From Halorientalis sp. IM1011 (GTDB lineage Archaea > Halobacteriota > Halobacteria > Halobacteriales > Haloarculaceae), in the NCBI RefSeq assembly GCF_001989615.1, contig NZ_CP019067.1, forward strand, positions 558,001 to 622,000: a stretch of 64,000 bases of DNA, written 5' to 3'. The translations under genes and the position numbers were made by a program. Of this stretch, positions 46,644 through 55,342 are shown piece after piece. The notes under the pieces are model-generated. The model searched no databases. It was given only the letters and a program-made list of their open reading frames with translations, and was not told the DNA's origin. Numbering within the stretch: the stretch's first letter is position 1; each line of letters starts with the position of its first letter.

Positions 46644-47176
46644 GCGAACACCTCCCGGCCGAGGACGACGAGCAGGCCGACGCCGGCCGCGAAGACCACC
46701 ACGGCTTCGCCCATCGTGTCGAACCCACGGTAGGCCGCGAGCACCGCGGTCACGGCGTTTTTGACCTCCGTCTCCTCGTAGGCGTTGTCGAGGTAGTAGT
46801 CGGTCACGTCCGACTGGGCGACCGGCGCGTCCGCCGCCCCGACCGGCGGGAGCGCGCCCAGCGTCGACGCGAGCACGCCCACGATCAGGACCGCGACGAC
46901 CAGCCCCTTCGGGTCGACCGACTCGAAGATCGCCTCGCCCGGCGGCCGGACGGTCTTGGCGATGGTTACCAGGAAGAGGATGGTCGTCACGCCCGCACCG
47001 ACCGCGGCCTCGGTCAGGCCGACGTCGGGCGCCTGCAGCAGCACCCAGATCATCGCGACACCGAGGCTGTAGGCGGCGAACGCGATGATCGCCGCCAGCA
47101 CGTCGCGCAGGACGGCGGTCGCCAGCGCGCAGGCCAGCACCAGTGCCAGCAGGCCAAGCGAGATCGCGTCGATCAT
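46640..47176 (-). CDS. Mrp subunit with DUF4040 (MbhD/MbhE-like)
   Basis: A 178-residue protein. The first half is DUF4040/MbhD-like (LRDVLAAIIAFAAYSLGVAM, VLLQAPDVGLTEAAVGAGV with the conserved Glu). The second half resembles MbhE (TDYYLDNAYEETEVKNAVTA, then AAYRGFDTMGEAVVVFAAG). In bacterial Mrp these parts form the C-terminus of MrpA, so here MrpA is split. It overlaps mnhG and mnhB by four bases each. Confidence 0.92.
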   Translation of the reverse strand: MIDAISLGLLALVLACALATAVLRDVLAAIIAFAAYSLGVAMIWVLLQAPDVGLTEAAVGAGVTTILFLVTIAKTVRPPGEAIFESVDPKGLVVAVLIVGVLASTLGALPPVGAADAPVAQSDVTDYYLDNAYEETEVKNAVTAVLAAYRGFDTMGEAVVVFAAGVGLLVVLGREVFA

Positions 47177-47496
47177 CCGTCCTCACCCCCGTCGTCGGTC
47201 GTCCAGGGTTCGATCCCCTGATCCGCGGCCGCGCGGGAGATTGCGTGGGCCGCGGTCGGATTGGTGATGAACAGGAAGAGGAGCAAGAGCACGGTCTTGA
47301 CCGTCGGCAGCCCGGAGCCGAAGACGAGGGCAGCACCGGCGAGCGACAGGCCGGAGCCGAGTGTGTCTGCCTTCGACGCCGCGTGGGCTCGCGTGTAGAG
47401 GTCCGGCATGCGGAGCAGTCCGACGGCGGCGACGACGCCGAAGAAGACGCCGCCGGCCAGAAGCGCCAGCACCGCTCCCTCGTAGAGCGTCACCAT
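47173..47496 (-). CDS. mnhG: Mrp antiporter subunit G
   Basis: A 107-residue protein with three helices and the MnhG core AAVGLLRMPDLYTRAHAASK ADTLG. The C-terminal tail is hydrophilic and acidic. It lies directly after mnhF and overlaps the DUF4040 gene. Confidence 0.93.
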   Translation of the reverse strand: MVTLYEGAVLALLAGGVFFGVVAAVGLLRMPDLYTRAHAASKADTLGSGLSLAGAALVFGSGLPTVKTVLLLLFLFITNPTAAHAISRAAADQGIEPWTTDDGGEDG

Positions 47497-47772
47497 CTAC
47501 AGGACACCTCCGCGTTCGACGGTGAACTTCGAGATGGCGATGCTCATCAGGAAGTTGAGCAGGGCGTACACCAAGGCGATGTCGAGGACGCCGGGGGAGT
47601 CGAGCGCCGCGGCGAACAGCGCGATGATGACGACCGTGTTCGTCCCGACGACGTTCACCGCGATCACGCGATCCTGCATCGTCGGCCCCTGCACGATCCG
47701 GTAGACGATGACGACCGAGAGGAGGATGAACGCCCCCGCGGCCGCCAGCAGGGCGTCGGTGATCAGCGTCAC
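47497..47772 (-). CDS. mnhF: Mrp antiporter subunit F
   Basis: A 91-residue protein with three helices. The MnhF signature VYRIVQGPTMQDRVIAVNVV with the conserved Asp is clear. It overlaps mnhE by four bases at its start and abuts mnhG at its end. Confidence 0.93.
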   Translation of the reverse strand: MTLITDALLAAAGAFILLSVVIVYRIVQGPTMQDRVIAVNVVGTNTVVIIALFAAALDSPGVLDIALVYALLNFLMSIAISKFTVERGGVL

Positions 47773-48791
47773 GACTCCTCACCTCCGTCGTCGCCGCGCT
47801 CGCGCGGGCCCGGCCCGCGGGCGGCCGCCCGACCGTAGAAGACGAACCGGACTGCGCGTTCGAGACCGCCGTCGAGGAGATCATCGCGCGCGCCGCCGGT
47901 CAGGGTGTGGACGGTGAAGTGCTGGCGGGTCACGTCGACGGTCAGCGTCCCCGGCGTGAGCGTGATGCTGTTTGCCAGCGTCGTCACCGACAGCTCCGAC
48001 CAGACGGCGGCGTCGAACTCCACCACTTCGGGATCGATCGGGAGCGACGGGTGGAGCACGACGTAGGCGATGGCGAGGTTCGCCACGACGATCTCGTAGA
48101 GGAGATACGGCGTGTAGACGAGCATGCGGGCGAAACGTGCCAGTAGTTTCCCGGGCTGGACCGGGCCAGCGAGCGAGATCCGCCAGAGGACCGTGGCGAC
48201 GATGGCGGCGCTGATCGCGCCGGTCACGAGATCGAAGACGGCAAGCGAGCCGCCGATGAGGAGGTAGAAACCGAACGAGAGGCCGGCGAGCAGGACGAAC
48301 TGACCGATGCTGGCGCGCCGGACGAGGCGTGCGCGCTGCGTTCCGCGCTCGACGGGGGCCGTCTCGACGGCGAACCCGGAACGCTGGAGTTCGGCCTCGA
48401 TCGGTGGGAGCAGGGGCGTGTTCTCGCCGGGATTGAAATCGGGATCGAGGAGGATCGACTCGATGCCGTGCTCGTCGGCGTAGCCGGTCAGCAGATCGAC
48501 GTAGTCGCCGGGGCTGAACAGGTAGACGTCGAGGCCGATCACGGCGGTCTCGACGGTGAGGGCGGGGTCGTCGTCGCCGAGGTCCTCGTCGGCCCAGACC
48601 TCGATCCGTTCGAGCAGCTCGTGGGCGTCCTCGAGGTACTCGTCGCCCGTGACGCGGCGGGAGTCGGGATAGACGAAGTGGACCGCGTCGTAGCGGTTCT
48701 CGCCCTCGACGGCGTTCCGGACCGCGTACGCCACCGTGTTCCGGAGCGTCGAGGACTCGCTGACGGGCACGAGCAACCGCTCGCCCGTCAC
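47769..48791 (-). CDS. mnhE: Universal-stress-like domain fused to Mrp subunit E
   Basis: A 340-residue first gene of the Mrp operon. Residues 1 to about 150 resemble a universal stress protein domain (ERLLVPVSESSTLRNTVAYA, then ESILLDPDFNPGENTPLLPP). About 170-340 is the MnhE domain (GFYLLIGGSLAVFDLVTGAI, YTPYLLYEIVVANLAIAYVV, TLANSITLTPGTLTVDVTRQ). Bacterial MrpE lacks the first domain, so this may be a nucleotide- or stress-sensing addition. I chose the GTG at 48791 since the domain starts there; an ATG at 48908 would add a basic 39-residue tail. Confidence 0.9.
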   Translation of the reverse strand: MTGERLLVPVSESSTLRNTVAYAVRNAVEGENRYDAVHFVYPDSRRVTGDEYLEDAHELLERIEVWADEDLGDDDPALTVETAVIGLDVYLFSPGDYVDLLTGYADEHGIESILLDPDFNPGENTPLLPPIEAELQRSGFAVETAPVERGTQRARLVRRASIGQFVLLAGLSFGFYLLIGGSLAVFDLVTGAISAAIVATVLWRISLAGPVQPGKLLARFARMLVYTPYLLYEIVVANLAIAYVVLHPSLPIDPEVVEFDAAVWSELSVTTLANSITLTPGTLTVDVTRQHFTVHTLTGGARDDLLDGGLERAVRFVFYGRAAARGPGPRERGDDGGEES

Positions 48792-49262
48792 GGGAATCCC
48801 TCCGCAGTCGCGGGCCACCGGTCCGCCGACCGGCCCGGCTCGGCCGCTGGATAATTGACGGCGTTCACTGTTGTCGTGATGCCCATGGAAGGTCCGAATC
48901 AAAGCCATTGTGTTTTCAGGTCACCGACGCCCGCCGACCCGCCCCAGCCACCGCGCGATCGCCCGTCGACCGCCCAGCGAACCACCGCGATTACAGAGTA
49001 GTGACACGTTAACCCGTGTTACGGGTCACCATGTGCCGACTGGCGAGGCGGGCGGGAAATCGAGGGACGGGGTGGGAGTGTTTCGGCAGGTAGAGGGCCC
49101 CGAGGGGCGTAAATGTCCGTTAAAACAGTACGAGCATTTATGTAACGCCATCGCCTTGTCAGACAGTAAGCACGCTCGCTCTCCACGGGACGACGTCCGG
49201 CCGGGCGGCGACGCTCGATGCGGACGACCCGAACGGCGCGCGTGCCCCCATACACCCCACCC
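48792..49262. other. Intergenic region between mnhE and first pilin
   Basis: A divergent gap of 471 bases with no convincing gene. It holds a hairpin ACCCGT-GTT-ACGGGT at 49012-49026, flanked by GTGAC and GTCAC. A TATA-like GCATTTATG lies near 49134-49142, about 120 bases before the first pilin ATG, which would give that pilin a long leader. A minus-strand AT-rich box near 48850-48860 may serve mnhE. Confidence 0.5.
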
Positions 49263-49790
49263 ATGCAACTGAAACAGTTACTCTCAGACGACGACGCAGT
49301 CAGCCCGGTCATCGGGGTCATCCTGATGGTCGCCATCACGGTCATCCTGGCCGCAGTTATCGCGACGTTCGTGCTCGGCCTCGGTGAACAGGTTAGCTCG
49401 ACTTCCCCGCAGGCGAGTTTTAGCTTCCAGTTCGAGGAGACAGTCACCGATGACGCCGGAATCCTGACGATGAATCACGACGGCGGAGACTCGATAAAGG
49501 CGAATCAATTGTACCTGCGTGGCAACAACGGGTCAGCCACGAGTCACAATTACGACTCCACCTGGAATGAGGTAATAGACGGTTCGAGTAATAATCAAGA
49601 AAGTACGTCAGGTGGAGCGAACGACATCGAAGGGACCGCAAGCGGTTCGATCGGTAGTACGAGTGCAGTCACCGGCGGGGACTATCTCACGTTCCCGATC
49701 GGCACCGACGGACAGATCCGCCTGATCTACGAGTCACAGCAAGGCGACTCCTCGGCAACGATCAGCACCTGGGAAGGCCCCGACGCGTAA
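49263..49790 (+). CDS. Type IV pilin 1
   Basis: A 175-residue pilin. After a short charged leader (MQLKQLLSDDDA) comes the nearly invariant haloarchaeal pilin H-domain [20 protein letters not shown], which is cleaved by the prepilin peptidase PibD and forms the pilus core. The head domain has an NNGS sequon and the family C-terminus EGPDA. First of four tandem pilins; its leader differs from the other three and its promoter may lie far upstream. Confidence 0.93.
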   Translation: MQLKQLLSDDDAVSPVIGVILMVAITVILAAVIATFVLGLGEQVSSTSPQASFSFQFEETVTDDAGILTMNHDGGDSIKANQLYLRGNNGSATSHNYDSTWNEVIDGSSNNQESTSGGANDIEGTASGSIGSTSAVTGGDYLTFPIGTDGQIRLIYESQQGDSSATISTWEGPDA

Positions 49791-49900
49791 GCGACTCGTC
49801 GTTTTTCTACGAATCGACTTCGTTTTCCGCCCAGATGCGTTCAGTTTTCAAGCATTTCTCTCACCGCTAACCGAGATTAATAATCACTTATGTCGAGTCA

Positions 49901-49930
49901 AAATAGATAAGTAAGGGTTAGAATAACAAG
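49901..49930 (+). promoter_or_regulatory. Promoter of pilin 2
   Basis: An ATAAG core at 49907-49911, followed by AATAACA about 11-16 bases before the ATG at 49937. The same ATAAG and TAACA elements at the same spacing precede pilins 3 and 4. Confidence 0.5.
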
Positions 49931-49936
49931 GTTGTC

Positions 49937-50470
49937 ATGCAGGTTCGACAACTGCTAGAAGACGACGACGCAGTCAGCCCGGTCATCGGGGTCATCCTGA
50001 TGGTCGCCATCACGGTCATTCTGGCTGCCGTCATCGCATCGTTTGTCCTCGGTCTCGGGGGGAGCCAACAGCAGACGCCGCAGGCGTCTTTCAGCTGGGA
50101 CTACGAGAAGCACGACGTCTCACCGGATAACGATACGGATGTCGGTGTCGTGACAATCTCCCATGACAGCGGCGACTCAATCGTCGCGTCGGAACTCTAC
50201 ATCCGTGGCTCGAACTTCGCCAATCCCAGTCACATAGACAACTCCTCACCCGATGGTTTTAGCGGTCCAATCCCGATCGCCAGTAACACGAGTGAGAAAC
50301 AATGGCCTGACTCACAAGCCAGTGGAGCTAAAGGGGATAATTCGGCTGTCGTGGGCGGTGACACTCTCAATGTCGGTGTTCAAAGTTCGTTCGATCTGGA
50401 CCTCGTCTGGCAGCCAGCTGAAGGCGACACCTCCGCTACTCTCTCCGAAGAAAGCGGCCCCGACGCGTAA
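49937..50470 (+). CDS. Type IV pilin 2
   Basis: A 177-residue pilin with leader [12 protein letters not shown] and the invariant H-domain. The head has two sequons (DNSS, SNTS), the shared motif [19 protein letters not shown] and the C-terminus EESGPDA. The H-domain is almost identical to its neighbours while the middle is divergent, as expected for surface-exposed pilus heads. Confidence 0.93.
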   Translation: MQVRQLLEDDDAVSPVIGVILMVAITVILAAVIASFVLGLGGSQQQTPQASFSWDYEKHDVSPDNDTDVGVVTISHDSGDSIVASELYIRGSNFANPSHIDNSSPDGFSGPIPIASNTSEKQWPDSQASGAKGDNSAVVGGDTLNVGVQSSFDLDLVWQPAEGDTSATLSEESGPDA

Positions 50471-50570
50471 ACTCACCCTGTTTTCCCCGCTTTAACGCAG
50501 CGTTAACGCCTTCCTTCAACTGATCATTTCTTCGCCCCGTAGAGGCCGATTCTGTCTTTGAGTTGACCCA

Positions 50571-50595
50571 AATGTATAAGACAAGCACCAAATAA
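50571..50595 (+). promoter_or_regulatory. Promoter of pilin 3
   Basis: GTATAAG at 50574-50580 and AATAACA about 10-16 bases before the ATG at 50606. It matches the layout in front of pilins 2 and 4, so each pilin can be expressed separately. Confidence 0.55.
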
Positions 50596-50605
50596 CAGGT
50601 GTGGT

Positions 50606-51103
50606 ATGCAGGTCCGCGAACTGCTACGAGACGACGACGCAGTCAGCCCGGTCATCGGAGTCATCCTGATGGTCGCCATCACGGTCATCCTGGCCGCAGT
50701 GATCGCATCGTTCGTGCTGGGGCTCGGTGGCAGCCAGCAAAAGACACCACAGGCGTCCTTTAGCTGGGATTACACGGAGTTAGATTCAGAATACAACGCA
50801 GGATACACAGCAGTCAGTCACGACAGCGGTGACACGATCCGACACAACGAACTGATCTTCCGTGGGAGTGGATTCAACGGGAGCGCCATCGTCGGTGACG
50901 TCGGGAATATCAGTGTGAGTTCTGGTGGCGTCGAGTGGCCGGCGAACGCGTCCAGCGGATCGAAGGGCGATACGAGCGCCGTCGCCAGCGGTGACGTCGT
51001 TCAGATCGGTGCTAACAGCGATTACGAGATGTCGCTGGTCTGGGAGCCCCAAGAAGGCGACACGTCGGCCACCCTCTCCGAGGAGACCGGCCCCGACGCG
51101 TAA
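50606..51103 (+). CDS. Type IV pilin 3
   Basis: A 165-residue pilin with leader [12 protein letters not shown] and the invariant H-domain. The head has sequons NGSA, NISV and NASS, the shared [19 protein letters not shown] and the C-terminus LSEETGPDA. It is closest to pilin 4, sharing the [12 protein letters not shown] block. Confidence 0.93.
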   Translation: MQVRELLRDDDAVSPVIGVILMVAITVILAAVIASFVLGLGGSQQKTPQASFSWDYTELDSEYNAGYTAVSHDSGDTIRHNELIFRGSGFNGSAIVGDVGNISVSSGGVEWPANASSGSKGDTSAVASGDVVQIGANSDYEMSLVWEPQEGDTSATLSEETGPDA

Positions 51104-51220
51104 CGACGGCTTACTTCTTTCTTCGACCGTAACGGCCGATTAATCGCAGCTTTATCGCCCCCCCCTTATTTTCAGACATTATACGATGTAACACCTCAGT
51201 CGGCCACTGAGCCGACCCGA

Positions 51221-51246
51221 ACGTATAAGTCAACCACTAAGTAACA
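51221..51246 (+). promoter_or_regulatory. Promoter of pilin 4
   Basis: ACGTATAAG at 51221-51229 and AGTAACA about 10-16 bases before the ATG at 51255. It is the best match to the pilin 3 promoter, including the preceding GACCC. Confidence 0.55.
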
Positions 51247-51254
51247 CATTCTCC

Positions 51255-51764
51255 ATGCAGGTACGGCAACTGTTAGAGGAGGACGACGCAGTCAGTCCGG
51301 TCATCGGGGTCATCCTGATGGTCGCGATCACGGTCATCCTGGCCGCGGTCATCGCATCGTTCGTGCTAGGACTCGGTGGGAGCCAGCAACAGACGCCGCA
51401 GGCGTCCTTCAGCTGGGACTACAACAACGTCACGGACTCGGACAAGACAGAGGGCGTCGTAGAGGTCGGCCACAACAGCGGCGATTCGATCCGTCACAAC
51501 GAACTGATCTTCCGTGGCAGTGGGTTCACTAATCCGTTTACTACTGCCGGGACGAACGGCACTGAATACCCACAGATCTCGGGTTCGGGCTCGGAGTGGA
51601 ACGCTGCAAACGCCTCCGGCAGCAAGGGCGACACCACGGCAGTGGTCGGCGGTGACACGATCACCATCGGCGCGTCCAGCGACTTCGAGATGTCGCTCGT
51701 CTGGGAACCCCAGGAAGGCGACACGTCGGCCACCCTCTCCGAGGAGACCGGCCCCGACGCGTAA
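51255..51764 (+). CDS. Type IV pilin 4
   Basis: A 169-residue pilin with leader [12 protein letters not shown] and the invariant H-domain. Sequons are NVTD, NGTE and NASG. The [12 protein letters not shown] block and the terminal LSEETGPDA match pilin 3, so the two are probably a recent duplication. Confidence 0.93.
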   Translation: MQVRQLLEEDDAVSPVIGVILMVAITVILAAVIASFVLGLGGSQQQTPQASFSWDYNNVTDSDKTEGVVEVGHNSGDSIRHNELIFRGSGFTNPFTTAGTNGTEYPQISGSGSEWNAANASGSKGDTTAVVGGDTITIGASSDFEMSLVWEPQEGDTSATLSEETGPDA

Positions 51765-51866
51765 CTGACCACACACTTTTCGTTTTCTTCACACCGGCCA
51801 GCGACGGCCATCGACACATCACACGCTCGTGAGGTTTATGCCCCCATTACACCACCCACAGAGTAG

Positions 51867-52349
51867 ATGGATTTCGGCTCGTACGTGCCCTACGTCGCTG
51901 CCGCGGTGATTCTCGTCGGGACGCTGGCGTCCGGTCCGCTCGCACTGGCCGACCGACCCACCGACCGGACGCCCGAGATCGGGACGGGCTCGGTCGAGGT
52001 GGGCGAGGTGACGTTGCCCGCGACGGCGGCCCTCCGCCAGGGCCAGTTCGGCGAGGACAGTTACTACCTGCAGGTCCCGGACGCGACGGTCCGCTTCGAC
52101 GGGATCGAGGGCCGGCCGATCCTGACCTACAAGATCGAGATTCCGGCGCTGAGCTACAGCCGCGAGTCGGCCTTTTTCCTCGGCCCGGACACCGGCGACC
52201 GAATGGAACTCTCGCTCGAACGCGACCAGCTCGCGCCCGACAGAGTTCAGAACGACTCGTACGCGGGCGTGGTGCGCGTGGTCGACCGGACCGACGAGGA
52301 GTCACGGTTCGTCGCGGAGCGGAATATCACGGTCGAGGTGCGACGATGA
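51867..52349 (+). CDS. Exported protein, operon with membrane protein
   Basis: A 160-residue protein with an N-terminal hydrophobic segment (YVAAAVILVGTLASGPLALA) acting as signal or anchor. A beta-rich domain follows (VGEVTLPATAALRQGQFGED, then YLQVPDATVRFDGIEGRPIL). A GGTTTATG box lies about 25-32 bases upstream. Its stop overlaps the next gene by four bases (ATGA), so the two products probably act together. I do not recognise the family. Confidence 0.72.
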   Translation: MDFGSYVPYVAAAVILVGTLASGPLALADRPTDRTPEIGTGSVEVGEVTLPATAALRQGQFGEDSYYLQVPDATVRFDGIEGRPILTYKIEIPALSYSRESAFFLGPDTGDRMELSLERDQLAPDRVQNDSYAGVVRVVDRTDEESRFVAERNITVEVRR

Positions 52350-54217
52350 GCACGCTCGACTCGGGCGTCACGGCACGGCTCGCCGCGCGGACCGAGACCC
52401 TCCGGACGGGACTCGGGCGGTTGCTGTTCGGCGACCGGCGCGGGCTCGCGCTCTTTCTGTGTGGGCTCTGCTTTTTCGGCCTCTACTGGCGACTGGGGAT
52501 CTACATCACCGACGGGAGCGCCATCGCGAACACGCTGGTCAACGTCGCCGACGGACGGGTCGTCCTGACGGAGACCCCCTACGGGAGCGGGCTGGAGGCG
52601 CCGGGGACCTACGTCGGGGCCGACGGGCCGGTCGGGCGCAACTACGGCATCGTCGCGCTGGCGACCCCGGTCCTCTACGCGCTGGCGGGACTCGGCGCGG
52701 TGCTGGATCTGGGCGTCGTCCTGATCGGTCTCTGGTCGCTGGCACTCGTCGGAGCCGCGACGACCGTGGGCCGGATCGTCGACCGGGAGTGGGTGGTCGT
52801 CGGCGGGAGCGTGCTCGCGGTGGTCGCCTTCCTCGCGAACGCCGCGCTGGCGACGCCGGTCGCGCCGGCGCTGTATCCCGTCCTCGCGCTCCAGATCGTC
52901 GGCATGGTCGCCGCCGCGCTCGCGGGCGTGTTCTGCTACCGACTGGTCGCCGTCCTGCACGGCCAGCGGATCGGCGTCGCGGCGGGCGCGGCCGTTCTCG
53001 TCGCCACGCCGGTCGCCTTCTGGGCGGCGCTGCTGAAGCGCCACTCGTTCACGGTGCTCTGTATCGCGGCGGCGCTGTACACGCTGGCCCGGAGTCGCAC
53101 CGCGGTCGAGGCCGTCGAGGAGCGGCGATTCCGCGCGGTGACGTACGTTCCGGTGGCGCTGCTGGCGTGGGTCCACGCCGCCGAGGCGCTGCTGTTGTTC
53201 GTCCCGCTCGTCGTCGCCGACTTCGCGACGGCCACCAGCAACGACCGCCGGACACTCGCCGTGATCGCCGGCACCTTCGCGCTCGCGCTCGTCCCGTTTT
53301 TCCTCACGAACGTGCTGCTCTCGGGGAACCCCATCCAGCCCCCCCGGATGCTCCCGGCCTACGGCACGACGGAGGGGTTCGACCTGACCGGCGGAGGCGG
53401 CGGGGGCGGGGATGGACTCGTCTCATCACTCCCGCTCGTGGGTGAACTGCTCGGGATCGCGACCGGATTCCTCTCCTTGCTCGTCGACGGAGCCGTCGTC
53501 GCGCTCACCGAACCGGGACGGGGGTTCCGGACCTTCCTCCGCGGCGGGTACATCCCCGCGGTCGCGGCCGAGGACGGCTCGCAGGCCATCCGACTGACGG
53601 TCCTCGAATCGGCACCCCTTCTCGGGGGGCTCGCCGCCGCGCCCGTCGCGGCCGGTCTGTGGGTCCGCCGCCGGGGCCGAGCCGCGATCGGAGCGCACCT
53701 CCGCTCGCCGGCCGGCGTCGTCGACAGCGTCGCGCTCGTGACGGGGCTGCTCTTCGTGTGTCTCTATCTCCCCCGGCTGCCGCTCCACGCGCAGGTGACC
53801 GTCCGGTACCTGCACCCGCTCTTCCTGCTTGGCGTGTACGGCATCGCCAGACTACCGGCCGTCCGGTCGGCCGTGACGAACCACTGGCGGACGATCGGAC
53901 TGGCCTACGGCGGTACCGTCCTGATCGGCGGCCAGCTCGTCGTCATCGCTCTGGCCGCGATCGATCCGGGTCTCGGCGAGGCGATCCAGTTCCACGCGCT
54001 GCTCGCGCTCGCGACTGCGACTGCACTCGCGGTCTGGGCGGTCGCCCGGACGCTCTCGGATACCGTCCCCGAGCGTGCGGGCGCGGTCCTCCTCGCGGCC
54101 GCCGCCGGCGTCGGAACGATCTTCGTCCTGCTTTCGGGGATCGAGTACTTCGCGTACGCGGGGGAGTTCGCGCTCCCGGTCGTCAGGTGGCTCTCGGCGG
54201 CGCTGCCGCTCGCGTGA
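52346..54217 (+). CDS. Polytopic membrane protein, GT-C-like
   Basis: A 623-residue protein with a dozen or more helices. The first loop has YITDGSAIANTLVNVADGRV and a GPVGRNYGI segment, where GT-C glycosyltransferases carry acidic residues near the first helix. A run of seven glycines lies around residue 352 (after TEGFDLT). The topology suggests a lipid-linked sugar transferase, but there is no firm family match. It overlaps the preceding exported protein gene. Confidence 0.65.
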   Translation: MSTLDSGVTARLAARTETLRTGLGRLLFGDRRGLALFLCGLCFFGLYWRLGIYITDGSAIANTLVNVADGRVVLTETPYGSGLEAPGTYVGADGPVGRNYGIVALATPVLYALAGLGAVLDLGVVLIGLWSLALVGAATTVGRIVDREWVVVGGSVLAVVAFLANAALATPVAPALYPVLALQIVGMVAAALAGVFCYRLVAVLHGQRIGVAAGAAVLVATPVAFWAALLKRHSFTVLCIAAALYTLARSRTAVEAVEERRFRAVTYVPVALLAWVHAAEALLLFVPLVVADFATATSNDRRTLAVIAGTFALALVPFFLTNVLLSGNPIQPPRMLPAYGTTEGFDLTGGGGGGGDGLVSSLPLVGELLGIATGFLSLLVDGAVVALTEPGRGFRTFLRGGYIPAVAAEDGSQAIRLTVLESAPLLGGLAAAPVAAGLWVRRRGRAAIGAHLRSPAGVVDSVALVTGLLFVCLYLPRLPLHAQVTVRYLHPLFLLGVYGIARLPAVRSAVTNHWRTIGLAYGGTVLIGGQLVVIALAAIDPGLGEAIQFHALLALATATALAVWAVARTLSDTVPERAGAVLLAAAAGVGTIFVLLSGIEYFAYAGEFALPVVRWLSAALPLA

Positions 54218-54255
54218 CGGGCACCTTTTAGTCGTCGGGGGCAAACTCGCGCGAC

Positions 54256-54825
54256 ATGGATCGACTGCAGGAGTCGCTTCGGGAGGCCCCGATCATCGAG
54301 AAGGACGGCTATCACTACTTCGTCCACCCGATCAGCGACGGCGTCCCGATGCTCAAACCCGAGTTGCTCCGGGAGATCGTCATCAAGATCATCCGGAAAG
54401 CGGAGCTGGAGGACGTCGACAAGATCGTCACCCCGGCGGCCATGGGCATCCACATCTCCACCGCCGTCTCGCTGATGACCGACATCCCGCTGGTCGTCGT
54501 CCGCAAACGCCAGTACGGCCTCGACGGCGAGGTCTCGCTCTCGCAGGTCACCGGCTACTCCGAGAGCGAGATGTACGTCAACGACGTCTACGAGGGCGAC
54601 CGCGTGCTCCTGCTCGACGACGTGCTCTCGACCGGCGGCACCCTCAGCGCCCTCACCGGCGCGCTCGAGGACATCGGCGCGGACGTGGTCGACAGCGTCG
54701 CCGTCATCAAGAAGGTCGGCGGCGAGAACAAGATCGAGGATTCGGACTACCAGGTCAAGACGCTCATCAACGTCGACGTGGTCGACGGCGAAGTGGTCGT
54801 CGTCGACGAGTTCGGCGACGGCTGA
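54256..54825 (+). CDS. hpt: Hypoxanthine/guanine phosphoribosyltransferase-like
   Basis: A 189-residue purine salvage enzyme. The PRPP loop is [20 protein letters not shown], and [18 protein letters not shown] and [14 protein letters not shown] match archaeal HGPRTase-like proteins. It converts hypoxanthine or guanine to the nucleotide with PRPP; the exact base preference is not shown by sequence. Confidence 0.93.
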   Translation: MDRLQESLREAPIIEKDGYHYFVHPISDGVPMLKPELLREIVIKIIRKAELEDVDKIVTPAAMGIHISTAVSLMTDIPLVVVRKRQYGLDGEVSLSQVTGYSESEMYVNDVYEGDRVLLLDDVLSTGGTLSALTGALEDIGADVVDSVAVIKKVGGENKIEDSDYQVKTLINVDVVDGEVVVVDEFGDG

Positions 54826-54829
54826 CGCG

Positions 54830-55258
54830 ATGCGACTGGTCCTCGGTTTCGCCACCCTGTTCGTCCTCGGTCTCGCCGGCACCGGCTACGTGATCGCGAC
54901 CGCGCCCGAGCAGGCCGCCGGCGATCAGACCCTCGAACTCACACCCACCGACCCGTCCGATAACGTCACCGTCCGGGACTACGAGAACCTCTCGGAGAGC
55001 GACCGCCGCCTGGTCAGCGAGGCCATCGAGTCGAACGGCACTACCCGGATCGAGCCCGATCAGCGACCGAACGCCGGGTACGTCCGGTACGAGGGATCGG
55101 TCTACCGACTCCGCGTGGTCGTCGGCGACCCGGAGGACGGGACCGCCATCGCCCACCTCGTCGCCGTCGGTGCGGGCGGCCTCTCGGCCGTCGTCGGCGC
55201 GCTCGGGCTGGTCGGTCTCCTGTTCCGGGCGTGGCAGCGCGACCGCCGACGCGCCTGA
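54830..55258 (+). CDS. Small membrane protein downstream of hpt
   Basis: A 142-residue protein with an N-terminal helix or signal (VLGFATLFVLGLAGTGYVIA) and a C-terminal helix (AVGAGGLSAVVGALGLVGLL). The middle 70 residues are extracellular in style (DYENLSESDRRLVSEAIESN, with NVT and NGT sequons). It starts four bases after the hpt stop. The function is unknown. Confidence 0.72.
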   Translation: MRLVLGFATLFVLGLAGTGYVIATAPEQAAGDQTLELTPTDPSDNVTVRDYENLSESDRRLVSEAIESNGTTRIEPDQRPNAGYVRYEGSVYRLRVVVGDPEDGTAIAHLVAVGAGGLSAVVGALGLVGLLFRAWQRDRRRA

Positions 55259-55342
55259 CAGCCCGCTCGAAACCCAGCGCGAGCGAGGTGTCGCTCCCCC
55301 GAGGGACGAGTCCGTTTTCCGTGCCAGTACCGGAGGGACGGC

